Shown here piece by piece: positions 19,701 to 27,114 of a DNA stretch of 43,912 bases. The stretch covers positions 1-43,912 of the forward strand of contig JANYDU010000007.1 in the NCBI GenBank assembly GCA_025359805.1, written 5' to 3'. Every line of letters starts with the position of its first letter. Within the stretch, counting starts at the first letter, position 1. Made by a program: the position numbers and the translations under genes. Below the pieces are notes generated by a model. It was not told the DNA's origin. It saw only the letters and a list, made by a program, of their open reading frames with translations, and searched no databases. This DNA is from Bacteroidota bacterium (GTDB lineage: Bacteria; Bacteroidota; Bacteroidia; UKL13-3).

Positions 19701-19785
19701 CCAACAAGTTGCAGAGTTTAATAAACAGGATATTTTTGCCAAAGAACTTAAATCACAAATTGATAATACCATGGCAGGAAAATAA
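16738..19785 (+). CDS. DUF2723 (TMEM260-like) membrane glycosyltransferase, probable protein O-mannosyltransferase family
   Basis: The 1015-residue protein opens with the DUF2723 signature: a membrane helix at 10-28, then LEPSVSFWDCGEFISASY (28-45) and ICHPPGAPLF (49-58). The acidic residues of WDCGE (Asp36, Glu39) sit where GT-C enzymes place their catalytic acid. Some 10-12 membrane helices run to about residue 590, followed by a soluble region of about 420 residues (FTNGDNDTYPLWYAQ, then helical repeats near 880-1000). The human member TMEM260 is a protein O-mannosyltransferase, and Bacteroidota members are thought to act similarly at the periplasmic face; that role is inferred here. It is divergent from a polyprenol-phosphate sugar synthase-like operon, which could supply its donor. 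A strong terminator follows. Confidence 0.88.
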   Translation: MNNKFNLINNVLGWVAFVIALVTYTLTLEPSVSFWDCGEFISASYRLQICHPPGAPLFLIIGRLFSLFAGSDVTKVAFCVNMVSAVAGGLCAMFFFWTITHLGRKVLVKGNAEITMQQIFAIMASGMVGALTLTWSDTFWFSAVEAEVYASSSFFTTLTFWCILKWENIANEKHADRWLILIAYLIGLAIGVHLLNLLVIPAIVYVYYFKKYKFTRLGFIKASGVAIATIGIVQFGIIPGIPSMMAKFDLLFVNSLGMPFNSGVYGFLLLLAALIVYGIIWSMKTNRVWLNTAFLCVAFIIIGYSSYAMVLIRSAANPPIDMNDPEQPFSLLSYLNREQYGENPLVYGQYFYAKVIDVEKGAMQYRKGTDKYEETGPKLTRVYDPKDCTILPRMWADRADYVQSYKDWEKIGEGKKATFGKNIDFLMTYQLGFMYWRYFFWNFVGRQNDNQGFGDIISGNWLSGINFIDKMRLGPQTDIPESIKGNKARNTYFFLPLLLGILGLIWHFKKSKEDATVVMTLFLFTGFFIILYLNFPAHQPRERDYAYVGSYQTFIIWIGLGVLAIIDWLSKKMNPMAATGIASAATILGVPVLMGSQNWNDHDRSGRYTAVDFASDYLNSCAPNAILFTNGDNDTYPLWYAQNVEGIRSDIRVINLSLLNTDWYADALKRKVYDSEPVPFSMTPDKYVQGVRDYVIYYQNPEIEKRFGINQTDFYPLKNIIQFATDDKDPLAKLQSQGGESYSYYPTKKFYIQIDKEHVLKTGAAQPKDAAEIADTMKWEIGNSNLMKADLITLDILSTTNWERPIYFAITTGSDVYLNMTNYFQLEGLTYRIVPIFNREQVEGGSYGRINSDILYDNVMNKFKWGNMDKPGIYMDETILRQTKNFRNIFYRLAMKLVSEGKKDSAIKVLDKSMQVMPKENVAYDVFVVRLCEAYYAAGAPLKANAILKEMTTTCVEKYKYYATFKASNKGGAVQSEMDENLQVMNYCQQVAEFNKQDIFAKELKSQIDNTMAGK

Positions 19786-19811
19786 GATTCTGCCAATATT
19801 TTATTATTTAT

Positions 19812-19845
19812 AAAGGGTTTCAATATTGAAGCCCTTTATTTTTTG
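19812..19845 (+). terminator. Rho-independent terminator after the DUF2723 gene
   Basis: A 10-bp stem (AAAGGGTTTC with GAAGCCCTTT, one G-U pair) has a 6-nt loop and is followed by ATTTTTTG. It starts 26 nt after the stop codon. Confidence 0.85.
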
Positions 19846-19883
19846 TATCAATCCCAAAAAAAAAATTCACACCTTTGTACGAT

Positions 19884-20648
19884 ATGGATAAGAAACCTTT
19901 TTTTTCAAAACCTGTAGAAAACCCACAGGCAATATATGGAATACAAGCTGTGATGGAAGCTTTAGACTCGGGCATTGAGATTAATAAAGTATTGGTGCAA
20001 AAAGATATTAAAAATGCACATATCGATGCCATTGTTAATGTGTGTAAAAAACAAAAAGTGCCTGTGCAATTTGTTCCTCGAGAATCGTCCATATTTCCAG
20101 GAAGTAAAAATCATCAAGGTGTGGTGGCATATTCATCACCCGTTACGTACCATAAATTAGAAGATTTATTACCCAAATTATTTGAAGAAGGAAAAGTTCC
20201 TTTTATTCTTTTGTTGGATAGAATTACAGATGTAAGAAATTTTGGAGCCATAGCCCGCTCTGCATTTTGCGGAGGTGTGCATGCCATTGTAATTCCAGAA
20301 AGTGGTGCTGCGCAAGTGAGCGATGATGCTATAAAAACATCGGCAGGTGCGTTGTTAAAAATTCCGGTTTGTAGAGAAAGAAACATGAAAACTACAATGG
20401 AATTACTCAATCAATCAGGAATAAAAACTGTGGCTTGTACGGAAAAAGCAAATAAAGATTTGCAATTTATTGATCTTACCGAACCTGTTTGTGTGATTAT
20501 GGGAAGTGAAGAAGATGGTATTTCAAATGAGGTGCTGCGAAAATGTTCGGTATTGGCTAAAATACCATTAAATGTGGGTGTTTCATCGCTTAATGTTTCA
20601 GTTGCGGCAGGTATTGCTATTTATGAAACCGTACGACAAAGAATGTAA
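19884..20648 (+). CDS. rlmB: TrmH-family (SPOUT) RNA 2'-O-methyltransferase, RlmB type
   Basis: The 254-residue product starts at the ATG at 19884; a TTG three codons upstream is possible but unneeded. Residues 14-90 form the RNA substrate-binding domain (IYGIQAVMEAL). The trefoil-knot SPOUT domain has its three motifs: DVRNFGAIARSA at 116-127 with the RNA-contacting Asn and Arg, IMGSEEDGIS at 205-214, and IPLNVGVSSLNVSVAAGI at 227-244. RlmB methylates the ribose of a G in the 23S rRNA peptidyl-transferase region using SAM; related TrmH paralogues modify other rRNA or tRNA sites, so the exact target is likely rather than certain. The gene stands alone between two terminators. The leader holds a run of ten A (19856-19865). 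Confidence 0.93.
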   Translation: MDKKPFFSKPVENPQAIYGIQAVMEALDSGIEINKVLVQKDIKNAHIDAIVNVCKKQKVPVQFVPRESSIFPGSKNHQGVVAYSSPVTYHKLEDLLPKLFEEGKVPFILLLDRITDVRNFGAIARSAFCGGVHAIVIPESGAAQVSDDAIKTSAGALLKIPVCRERNMKTTMELLNQSGIKTVACTEKANKDLQFIDLTEPVCVIMGSEEDGISNEVLRKCSVLAKIPLNVGVSSLNVSVAAGIAIYETVRQRM

Positions 20649-20678
20649 ATTTTATTTATCCATTAAAAATAAATTGTT

Positions 20679-20718
20679 AACCCTAACGAGTTTCATCTCA
20701 CGTTAGGGTTTTTAATTT
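20679..20718 (+). terminator. Rho-independent terminator after rlmB
   Basis: A perfect 10-bp stem (AACCCTAACG with CGTTAGGGTT) encloses a 12-nt loop and runs into TTTAATTT. It lies between convergent genes and could also weakly stop leftward transcripts, though the opposite-strand T-tract is poorer. Confidence 0.85.
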
Positions 20719-20733
20719 GGATGTTAGAAAGTT

Positions 20734-20991
20734 TTATTCCATTTCTTCTGTAACAAAATTTTCCTCGTTAACCTCTTCATCAATGTCTTCTTCATCTAAC
20801 TCAAACCATTCGTCATCATTATCAGGAAAAACCAATTCTGCATCAAATGAATGGACGCAAATGGCATCTTCATCATTAAACCAAATACACTCCAATTGGT
20901 TATTTGATAATACATTTGAGATTGTCATTAAAGGTCCTCCGGAGTTTAAGCGAATAGTTTCGCCTTTTGTAAATTCAATTTTGTTTTCCAT
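20734..20991 (-). CDS. DUF2158 (YodC-like) small protein
   Basis: This 85-residue protein opens with FTKGETIRLNSGGPLMTISNV (7-27) and then ECIWFNDEDA, matching the DUF2158 pattern of a K-G-D-x-V-x-L-x-S-G-G-P-x-M-T-V strand pair followed by a C-x-W-F strand. The C-terminal 30 residues are an acidic tail rich in Glu and Asp (FELDEEDIDEEVNEENF), unlike the short E. coli YodC. The fold is a small beta-barrel and its role is unknown. It starts from an ATG at 20991, well separated from the upstream PaaD-like gene (83 nt), so it may have its own promoter. Confidence 0.75.
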   Translation of the reverse strand: MENKIEFTKGETIRLNSGGPLMTISNVLSNNQLECIWFNDEDAICVHSFDAELVFPDNDDEWFELDEEDIDEEVNEENFVTEEME

Positions 20992-21074
20992 AAATTATAG
21001 CATTAATGCACTACAAATTTGGAGAGCAATCAATTATTAGGTGTTAAGCCAAAAAAAAGTTTTAGTGAAATAAT

Positions 21075-21560
21075 TTACACAACAGGTTTAAATTGTTCGA
21101 ACGCTTGCAAACAATTATTACAATAATGTAATGAGCGACAAAGTGTGGGACCGAACGGAGATTTTATTTCGGTGTTTTTGCTTCCACAAAATGGACAAGC
21201 TACATGTTCTAATAAGTCTTCTGTAATTTCTCCATGGTGTTTTGGAGGAGGTGCTAAACCATGTTTTTTCAAACATAATAAACCGCGTTCGGTTAGTTTA
21301 TTGCTGTTCCAAGGTTTATCAAAAGTGGTAGCTACTTCCACTTTTTCAATACCCATTTCTTTCAATCGATCATACACCATTCCTTCCATCATTTTTATAG
21401 CAGGGCATCCAGTAAATGTTGGAGTCATTTCAACATATACATCACTTTCGCCACGTATTTCCACCTTTGTAATAATGCCCATATCTACCATCGAAAGTGT
21501 TGGTATTTCAGGGTCTTTTACCACTTCAAGTGCTTCCCATATTTGTTGTTCGGTAATCAT
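21075..21560 (-). CDS. paaD: PaaD-like protein (MIP18/DUF59 domain plus zinc ribbon)
   Basis: The 161-residue protein has a MIP18/DUF59 domain at 1-85 (VKDPEIPTLSMVDMGII, and TPTFTGCPA with Cys52) and a C-terminal zinc ribbon with Cys122, Cys125, Cys141, Cys147 and Cys150. This two-part layout is that of PaaD (also called PaaJ), thought to help mature the di-iron or iron-sulphur parts of the phenylacetyl-CoA epoxidase PaaABCE. No paaA, B, C or E gene is present in the window, so it is either separated from its partners or has a general role in iron-sulphur assembly. It is followed by a DUF2158 gene and preceded 23 nt upstream by a small exported protein that may share its transcript. Confidence 0.88.
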   Translation of the reverse strand: MITEQQIWEALEVVKDPEIPTLSMVDMGIITKVEIRGESDVYVEMTPTFTGCPAIKMMEGMVYDRLKEMGIEKVEVATTFDKPWNSNKLTERGLLCLKKHGLAPPPKHHGEITEDLLEHVACPFCGSKNTEIKSPFGPTLCRSLHYCNNCLQAFEQFKPVV

Positions 21561-21583
21561 TTATGATAATTATAGTGTGAAGG

Positions 21584-22018
21584 TTAATCTAAAATATAAG
21601 CATCATAGGTAACAACAATTGGCAATGGTTTTTTGTTGTATTTTATAATAAAAGTTTCTTTTACCTTAAATGCTCCAGTATTATTCATAAACATAATTAA
21701 TTGTGTAGAGCGTTTGTCTTTATGATCTCCTACATAACAAAAATAAGAGGCTTCAATTTTTACACCTGATGATTTACTTGAGCTGCGAGGAGAAGTAAAT
21801 GTTTTTAGTACATAATTGCTTTTAATATTTACTTCATCGTTATGAAAGAGAACAAAGTTTTCCGACTTTCCCTTTACCATAGTTAAAAGCACATCTTCTC
21901 CATTTATCATTTTATCTTGGTAGTTAATTTTTAGATTGGTAATTTTAAAATGATAGGTTTGAGCTTGTATAAAAAATGTTGAAAATGAAAAAAGTGTGAT
22001 GAATAAAAAACGATTCAT
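21584..22018 (-). CDS. Small exported protein of unknown function
   Basis: The product has 144 residues starting at the ATG at 22018. Residues 1-19 are a signal peptide (LFITLFSFSTFFIQAQ). The mature part is predicted mainly as beta-strands with many Lys, Asn and Ser, including a basic serine-rich loop at about 75-87. I recognise no family and see no catalytic motif. It is divergent from the exported protein at 22071 with 52 nt between starts, and 23 nt upstream of the PaaD-like gene. The signal peptide, codon use like its neighbours and correct spacing make it a real gene. Confidence 0.65.
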   Translation of the reverse strand: MNRFLFITLFSFSTFFIQAQTYHFKITNLKINYQDKMINGEDVLLTMVKGKSENFVLFHNDEVNIKSNYVLKTFTSPRSSSKSSGVKIEASYFCYVGDHKDKRSTQLIMFMNNTGAFKVKETFIIKYNKKPLPIVVTYDAYILD

Positions 22019-22070
22019 AATTTGAGTTTTTATTTTTAACCTTGCTACTCACAAAGCAACATATAAAATT

Positions 22071-22478
22071 ATGAAAAACAATTTTTCTTACTTAGCACTA
22101 GGTGCTTTTTTTACATTAGGAGTGATGGCCATTTTAGCCTTTAAACCATCAGAAAAACAAAGTACAATTTATGAGTATAAACAATTCTCAACAGTTGAAT
22201 CTATTATTGCGGGCGGATTAGGAAGGTCAAGAATTTTAACCACCGATCAATCCGGAACATTAGTTGAAAAAGACCTCATGAATTTTTATAGTTTTACTGG
22301 AATTAACTTTGGTAATATCACCAATAACGATAAACTTATTGTTGATAAAATAAATGATTTTGTAGCCGAAGGATGGGAGTTAACAGAAGTAACAGCAGGG
22401 TCGTCAACCAGCCAAAACAATGGAAGTACTTCATCAGGTATTTTTATTACCAGATATTTGTTTAGGAAGGCGAAGTAG
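22071..22478 (+). CDS. Small membrane-anchored or exported protein, weakly DUF4177-like
   Basis: The 135-residue product has one N-terminal hydrophobic segment (LALGAFFTLGVMAILAF, about 7-23) that is either an uncleaved anchor or a signal peptide. The rest contains YEYKQFSTVES at about 33-43 and, near the end, INDFVAEGWELTEVTAGSS and GIFITRYLFRK. A strand followed by 'L-N-x-x-G-x-E-G-W-E-L' and a closing strand is the pattern of DUF4177, though the match is loose and the middle is longer. No function is proposed. Its end converges with the YwqK-repeat gene, 15 nt apart. Confidence 0.6.
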   Translation: MKNNFSYLALGAFFTLGVMAILAFKPSEKQSTIYEYKQFSTVESIIAGGLGRSRILTTDQSGTLVEKDLMNFYSFTGINFGNITNNDKLIVDKINDFVAEGWELTEVTAGSSTSQNNGSTSSGIFITRYLFRKAK

Positions 22479-22493
22479 TAAATTGCCACTTTG

Positions 22494-24344
22494 TTATTCT
22501 TTGCCAATTAGTTCGTCATTCTTGTAAATCATAAATTTCTTTTGTTTTCCTCTCCTATTATACAAAATCCATCGACCATCTCTTTGACCCAAAACAAAAT
22601 TTCCATCTTTTTCAATTCTTCCTTTTTCATCATAAAATTTCCAATTCCCAACTCGCGCGTAATATATATTAGCTGTATCAATTATTTCACCCTCCATTAA
22701 TAAAGTTCCTGAATAAGAATAATATTTTTGATTGGCATGGTTTGGATTAATCCAACTTAATCTTTCAGAAATAGTATTGTATTTATTATAAAATGTAAGC
22801 CATTCTCCAACTGGATTATTGTCCTTGAAATATTGAATTTGATATGGGCTCTCAGAGCATGAATAAATATTAAACTCAAGCCATTTGCCTTGTTTCCTAC
22901 CGATACTATCAAGAATGTTTACGGTGTCATTTTTAAAAATGTTATAAACCGAGCCATTACTGTTTAATATTTTTTGCCTAATCAATTTTCCTTCATCATT
23001 GAAATAAAAACTTTTATCAATTTCTTTATTATTTGAAAAAAACAGCTTCGCTTTCCATAAACCGTTAGGGTGATAAAAAATAGCTTCTCCTTCTTTGCTT
23101 GAATGCCTATTTGAATCATTAACCAACATATAATTTATTTCAGATTCCAATATTCCTTTTTCATTGTATGACAATTTTTTCCCAATGTTAAATCCATACA
23201 AAAGAAAACTTCTCGATTCAATAAGACCATCTTCATAATAGTCTTTCACTAATAATGTATCAATTGCTTTTGTGCTTAATGGTTTAATTTCTGTTTCAAG
23301 TTTCCCACTTTCATAAGATATTTTATAATTTGTAGGAGAGATAAAACTTAATTGATGTGCTGCATGAATATTATAATCATCACGTAAAATCCGAAAAGAA
23401 TTAATTGAATTGATTGAATCTGTTTTGGAATAAATTTCTCCTTCTTCCATGGTTTTTCCTGAATCGTAGTAATGTTTAATTGGACCATTGATTGCTTGAT
23501 TATGATAAACAAATGATGAAAGCATTTTTCCCGAAGGACTGAAAAAATTTAAAGTTCCTGTTCCATTTTTAAAATCTCCACCATTTAATATCCTTCCCGA
23601 AGAATCTTGAATGTTGATAATTGTATACGGTAAATTATTCTTATAAATCAAAGAGTAAAAAAGTTTTCCATTGTTATGATACCTTTTCAAATCACCATCT
23701 AATTTATTATTTTCATAATTACACTCGAAGTAGTTCTTTAAAAAAAATCTACCGTTTTTTATACCAACATTATATTGTTCTATAGAAATGGTATCTCCTG
23801 AAATTGAGAAGTCAATTTGATAACCATGTTTTTTTCCTAATTTGTATTGTTCAAGTTTTAACTGGTTATGATTTCGATCAAATTTTTTCTTATCACCATC
23901 TAAAATATCCTGACTAAAATTTATTTTTTCACTCAAAAAAAAATCATGACCTTCACCTCTTGTATATATTGACCAAAGGTTTTCTTTCTTCCCGTTTACA
24001 AAATTTCCTTTTGCATAAGTTGAATTGTTTTCACTGTACAATATCCATTCTCCATTTTGTAAACCATCAATAATATCCCCTTTCATTTTTATGGCTATAG
24101 TAGTATCTTCTTTACTTTTTCTATTCTCATAAAACTCTTCATACAAACCATTATTTACAGCCAGTTTTAAATTAAAATCTTGCCAATTAATTTCATGCAA
24201 ATTTTTGCTGCGCGTATAAATAAAATCTTTAGCTACTGCTTCATGTTTGTAATTATAAACATCATAGCAACCAAAATCTTGTCCAAATGAATTGTAAGAA
24301 TAACAGAGGAAGATAATTAAAATATAAACTATTTGTTGTTTCAT
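22494..24344 (-). CDS. Large exported YwqK/MORN-repeat protein linked to cphA
   Basis: From the ATG at 24344 the product has 616 residues; an in-frame TTG at 24350 would add two. A signal peptide spans about 1-21 (YILIIFLCYSYNSFGQ). The mature protein is a chain of YwqK/MORN_2 repeats, visible as NGEWILYSENN, LDGDLKRYHNNGKLF, GPIKHYYDSGKTMEEGEI, GEAIFYHPNGLWKAKL, VGEWLTFYNKY, VGNWKFYDEKGRI and DGRWILYNRRGK. These beta-hairpin repeats usually mediate protein or membrane contact; automated pipelines call them antitoxins without evidence. No enzyme motif is seen. The gene begins 13 nt after the cphA stop on the same strand and may be its operon partner, although an exported protein and a cytoplasmic cyanophycin synthetase have no obvious shared job. 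Confidence 0.75.
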   Translation of the reverse strand: MKQQIVYILIIFLCYSYNSFGQDFGCYDVYNYKHEAVAKDFIYTRSKNLHEINWQDFNLKLAVNNGLYEEFYENRKSKEDTTIAIKMKGDIIDGLQNGEWILYSENNSTYAKGNFVNGKKENLWSIYTRGEGHDFFLSEKINFSQDILDGDKKKFDRNHNQLKLEQYKLGKKHGYQIDFSISGDTISIEQYNVGIKNGRFFLKNYFECNYENNKLDGDLKRYHNNGKLFYSLIYKNNLPYTIINIQDSSGRILNGGDFKNGTGTLNFFSPSGKMLSSFVYHNQAINGPIKHYYDSGKTMEEGEIYSKTDSINSINSFRILRDDYNIHAAHQLSFISPTNYKISYESGKLETEIKPLSTKAIDTLLVKDYYEDGLIESRSFLLYGFNIGKKLSYNEKGILESEINYMLVNDSNRHSSKEGEAIFYHPNGLWKAKLFFSNNKEIDKSFYFNDEGKLIRQKILNSNGSVYNIFKNDTVNILDSIGRKQGKWLEFNIYSCSESPYQIQYFKDNNPVGEWLTFYNKYNTISERLSWINPNHANQKYYSYSGTLLMEGEIIDTANIYYARVGNWKFYDEKGRIEKDGNFVLGQRDGRWILYNRRGKQKKFMIYKNDELIGKE

Positions 24345-24357
24345 TTTCAAAAAGTAA

Positions 24358-27000
24358 TCACATCACCCCCAATTCCATTTTACCTTCATCTTCGGCTTCT
24401 TTTAGTTTCATAATTTGATCTAATGCATCAGGAACTACATCACTGCAAATGGTTATAAAACATCCTTTGGGTGCATGTTTAATAGCATACTCAATAGCTT
24501 CGGTTTCCTTTTTTATGGTAGTAACCTTCATGTTAGGATTTACTTCTTTGATACCTCGCATCATCAAATCAATAATTTCTTCTTCGGTTCGTCCGCGTAA
24601 ATTTTTATCTTGTCGGATTACAATTTCATCAAACATTTTTGCAGCCATTTTTCCTAAGTTAATGGTGTCTTCATCACGCCTATCGCCCACACCTGCTATT
24701 ACACCAATTTTTGATTTTGCATCTATCTTACTAAGCAAATCACCAATGGCTTCAAAGCCCGCTGTGTTGTGAGCGTAATCTACCATCACATCAAAATTAC
24801 GGAAGCGAAAAATATTCATACGCCCAGGAGTTTGTGTTGGCCCAGGTATAAATGTTTGTAAGGCAATACGCATATCTTCAATTTTTAAATTGCGAATAAA
24901 TCCTGCCAATAAAGTAGGTAATACATTTGCAATATTATACGTTGCTCGACCACCAAAAGTGAGTGGAATATTTACAGCTTTTTCAACCCTAATTTTCCAA
25001 GTGCCTTTACAAATAGTTACATACCCATTTTCATAAATAGCCGCCAATCCGCCACCCAACATATGCCTTTTTACGATGGGGTTATTTTCATCCATACTAA
25101 AAAAAGCATGCTTGCATCTAAGATCTTTTGTCATGCCAGCAGTCCACTCGTTATCGGCATTTAATATGGCATAACCACCCGGCAATACACTTTCTGGAAC
25201 AACAGCTTTTACTCTTGCCAATTGTTCAATGGTATCAATATCTTGTAAACCTAAATGATCTTCGGCCACGTTTGTTACAATAGCAATATCACAATTATGA
25301 AATCCCAAACCTGCGCGTAAAATGCCACCACGCGCGCATTCCAAAACGGCAAAATCAACAGTAGGGTCTTTTAGCACAAACTCTGCACTAACAGGACCAG
25401 TGCAATCTCCACGCATCATTAATTGATTTTGAATATACACTCCATCAGTAGTTGTAAATCCAACTTTGTACCCAACGGTTTTCATCATATGCGCCATTAA
25501 ACGGGTGGTGGTAGTTTTTCCATTTGTACCCGTAACGGCAATAATTGGAATGCGAGCTGATGTTCCACTATTTGGAGGATACAACATATCAATAACAGGT
25601 TCGGCAACGTTGCGAGGTAATCCTACTGCGGGATCAATATGCATACGAAAACCTGGAGCTGCATTTACTTCTAAAATAGCTCCGCCATTTTCGGTAACAG
25701 GCTCTGTTAAATTCTCGCCCATAATATCAATTCCACAAATATCTAAACCAATAATTCGGGCAATGCGTTCACACATAAAAATATTATCGGGATGAACCAT
25801 ATCTGTAACATCCGTAGCTGTTCCTCCCGTTGAAAGATTAGCTGTTGGCTTTAACCACAATTCTTCACCATCGGGCAAAATACTATCAAGCGTTAAACTT
25901 TTTTTGTTGAGAATATCCATTGTAAACTCATCCACTTTTATAGATGTTAACGTTTTTTCGTGACCATATCCTCTGCGTGGATCTTCGTTGGTAATATCAA
26001 TAAGTTGTTGAATGGAATGCTTGCCATCACCTGTAACTGCTGCTGGTTTGCGAATAGCTGCCGCAACAAATTTATAATTAACAACCAATACACGATGATC
26101 TTGTCCAGTAATAAATCTTTCTACAATTACTCCTCGAGAATATTTTTTTGCAGCCTCCAATCCACGAACTGCATCTTCATAATTTCTAATATTTGTAGTT
26201 GCTCCTTTACCATGATTTCCATCAACAGGTTTGGTAACTAATGGATATTTTACACTTTCGATGGCCGCTTGCAAACCTTCTTCGGTATACACAATTCTGC
26301 CTTTAGGAACAGGGATTTCTGCTGCCTCTAATAAATTTTTTGTTTCTTCTTTATCGCAGGCAATATCAACAGCAATACTACTTGTGGTACTTGCAATGGT
26401 AGCACGAATACGTTTTTGATTTACCCCATAACCCAACTGCACAAGCGAGCTTTTATTTAAGCGGATGTACGGAATTCCTCTGGCCACAGCTTCATCCACA
26501 ATGCTTCCTGTGCTTGGGCCTAAACGTTCGTCTTCACGTATCTCTCGCAAGTTTTGAATATCTTCACTTACATTATATTCATTTCCAGCAATCAATGCTT
26601 CGGCAATTCTCACTGCTGCTCTTGCTGCATAGCTTCCCGCTTTTTCTTCCATGTAGCTAAATACTACATTGTAAATTCCATGTTTTCCAGTGGTGCGTGT
26701 TCTTCCAAAACCGCAAGTCATGCCAGCAAGCGATTGTATTTCTAAAGCAATATGCTCAATCACATGCCCCATCCAAGTGCCTTCTTTTACACGTTCAAAA
26801 AAACCTCCAGGAGTTCCAACCGAACACCGATGTTCATACATAGTTGGAAATAATTTTTCCAATCGCTCTAAGAAACCATCAATTTTATTGGTTGGACGTT
26901 CTTCCATTTCTTCTAAATCCAAACGCATTTGAATAAGTTTATGTCTGCGAATGCTCCAATAGTTTGGACCGCGCATTACTTTGATTTCGAGGATTTTCAT
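24358..27000 (-). CDS. cphA: Cyanophycin synthetase CphA
   Basis: CphA polymerises L-aspartate and L-arginine with ATP into cyanophycin, an insoluble cytoplasmic nitrogen and carbon store. The 880 residues match the usual 870-900. The N-terminal domain (1-160) carries MRGPNYWS, typical of the family. The ATP-grasp domain runs from about 215 to 475, with KPVDGNHGKGA at 257-267 and ILEVNAAPGFRMH at 442-454, and adds Asp. The Mur ligase-like domain begins with the P-loop AVTGTNGKTTTTR at 488-500, then TTDGVY, ARGGILR and VAEDHLG, and adds Arg. C-terminal residues include VVPDALDQI. The gene is divergent from cyanophycinase and followed by the YwqK-repeat gene. No promoter was identified in the 114-nt divergent gap on this strand. 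Confidence 0.97.
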   Translation of the reverse strand: MKILEIKVMRGPNYWSIRRHKLIQMRLDLEEMEERPTNKIDGFLERLEKLFPTMYEHRCSVGTPGGFFERVKEGTWMGHVIEHIALEIQSLAGMTCGFGRTRTTGKHGIYNVVFSYMEEKAGSYAARAAVRIAEALIAGNEYNVSEDIQNLREIREDERLGPSTGSIVDEAVARGIPYIRLNKSSLVQLGYGVNQKRIRATIASTTSSIAVDIACDKEETKNLLEAAEIPVPKGRIVYTEEGLQAAIESVKYPLVTKPVDGNHGKGATTNIRNYEDAVRGLEAAKKYSRGVIVERFITGQDHRVLVVNYKFVAAAIRKPAAVTGDGKHSIQQLIDITNEDPRRGYGHEKTLTSIKVDEFTMDILNKKSLTLDSILPDGEELWLKPTANLSTGGTATDVTDMVHPDNIFMCERIARIIGLDICGIDIMGENLTEPVTENGGAILEVNAAPGFRMHIDPAVGLPRNVAEPVIDMLYPPNSGTSARIPIIAVTGTNGKTTTTRLMAHMMKTVGYKVGFTTTDGVYIQNQLMMRGDCTGPVSAEFVLKDPTVDFAVLECARGGILRAGLGFHNCDIAIVTNVAEDHLGLQDIDTIEQLARVKAVVPESVLPGGYAILNADNEWTAGMTKDLRCKHAFFSMDENNPIVKRHMLGGGLAAIYENGYVTICKGTWKIRVEKAVNIPLTFGGRATYNIANVLPTLLAGFIRNLKIEDMRIALQTFIPGPTQTPGRMNIFRFRNFDVMVDYAHNTAGFEAIGDLLSKIDAKSKIGVIAGVGDRRDEDTINLGKMAAKMFDEIVIRQDKNLRGRTEEEIIDLMMRGIKEVNPNMKVTTIKKETEAIEYAIKHAPKGCFITICSDVVPDALDQIMKLKEAEDEGKMELGVM

Positions 27001-27075
27001 GGTGTATATTTTATTTTTTTGAACAATTAATTTGATGTGCCGATAACTTTTTCTTAACTAAAATAAGTGGATTGA

Positions 27076-27083
27076 TATATTTG
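27076..27083 (+). promoter_or_regulatory. Putative -7 element upstream of cphB
   Basis: TATATTTG matches TAnnTTTG exactly and lies 31 nt before the cphB TTG start, in the 114-nt gap shared with the divergent cphA. No good TTTG is found 19 nt upstream. Confidence 0.45.
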
Positions 27084-27114
27084 CCACCTGTAAAACAATA
27101 ATAAATCTAAAGTT

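Noticed and set aside
22494..24344. Antitoxin function for the YwqK-repeat protein
   Set aside because: The label comes from automatic naming of the repeat; no toxin gene is adjacent and the protein is exported.
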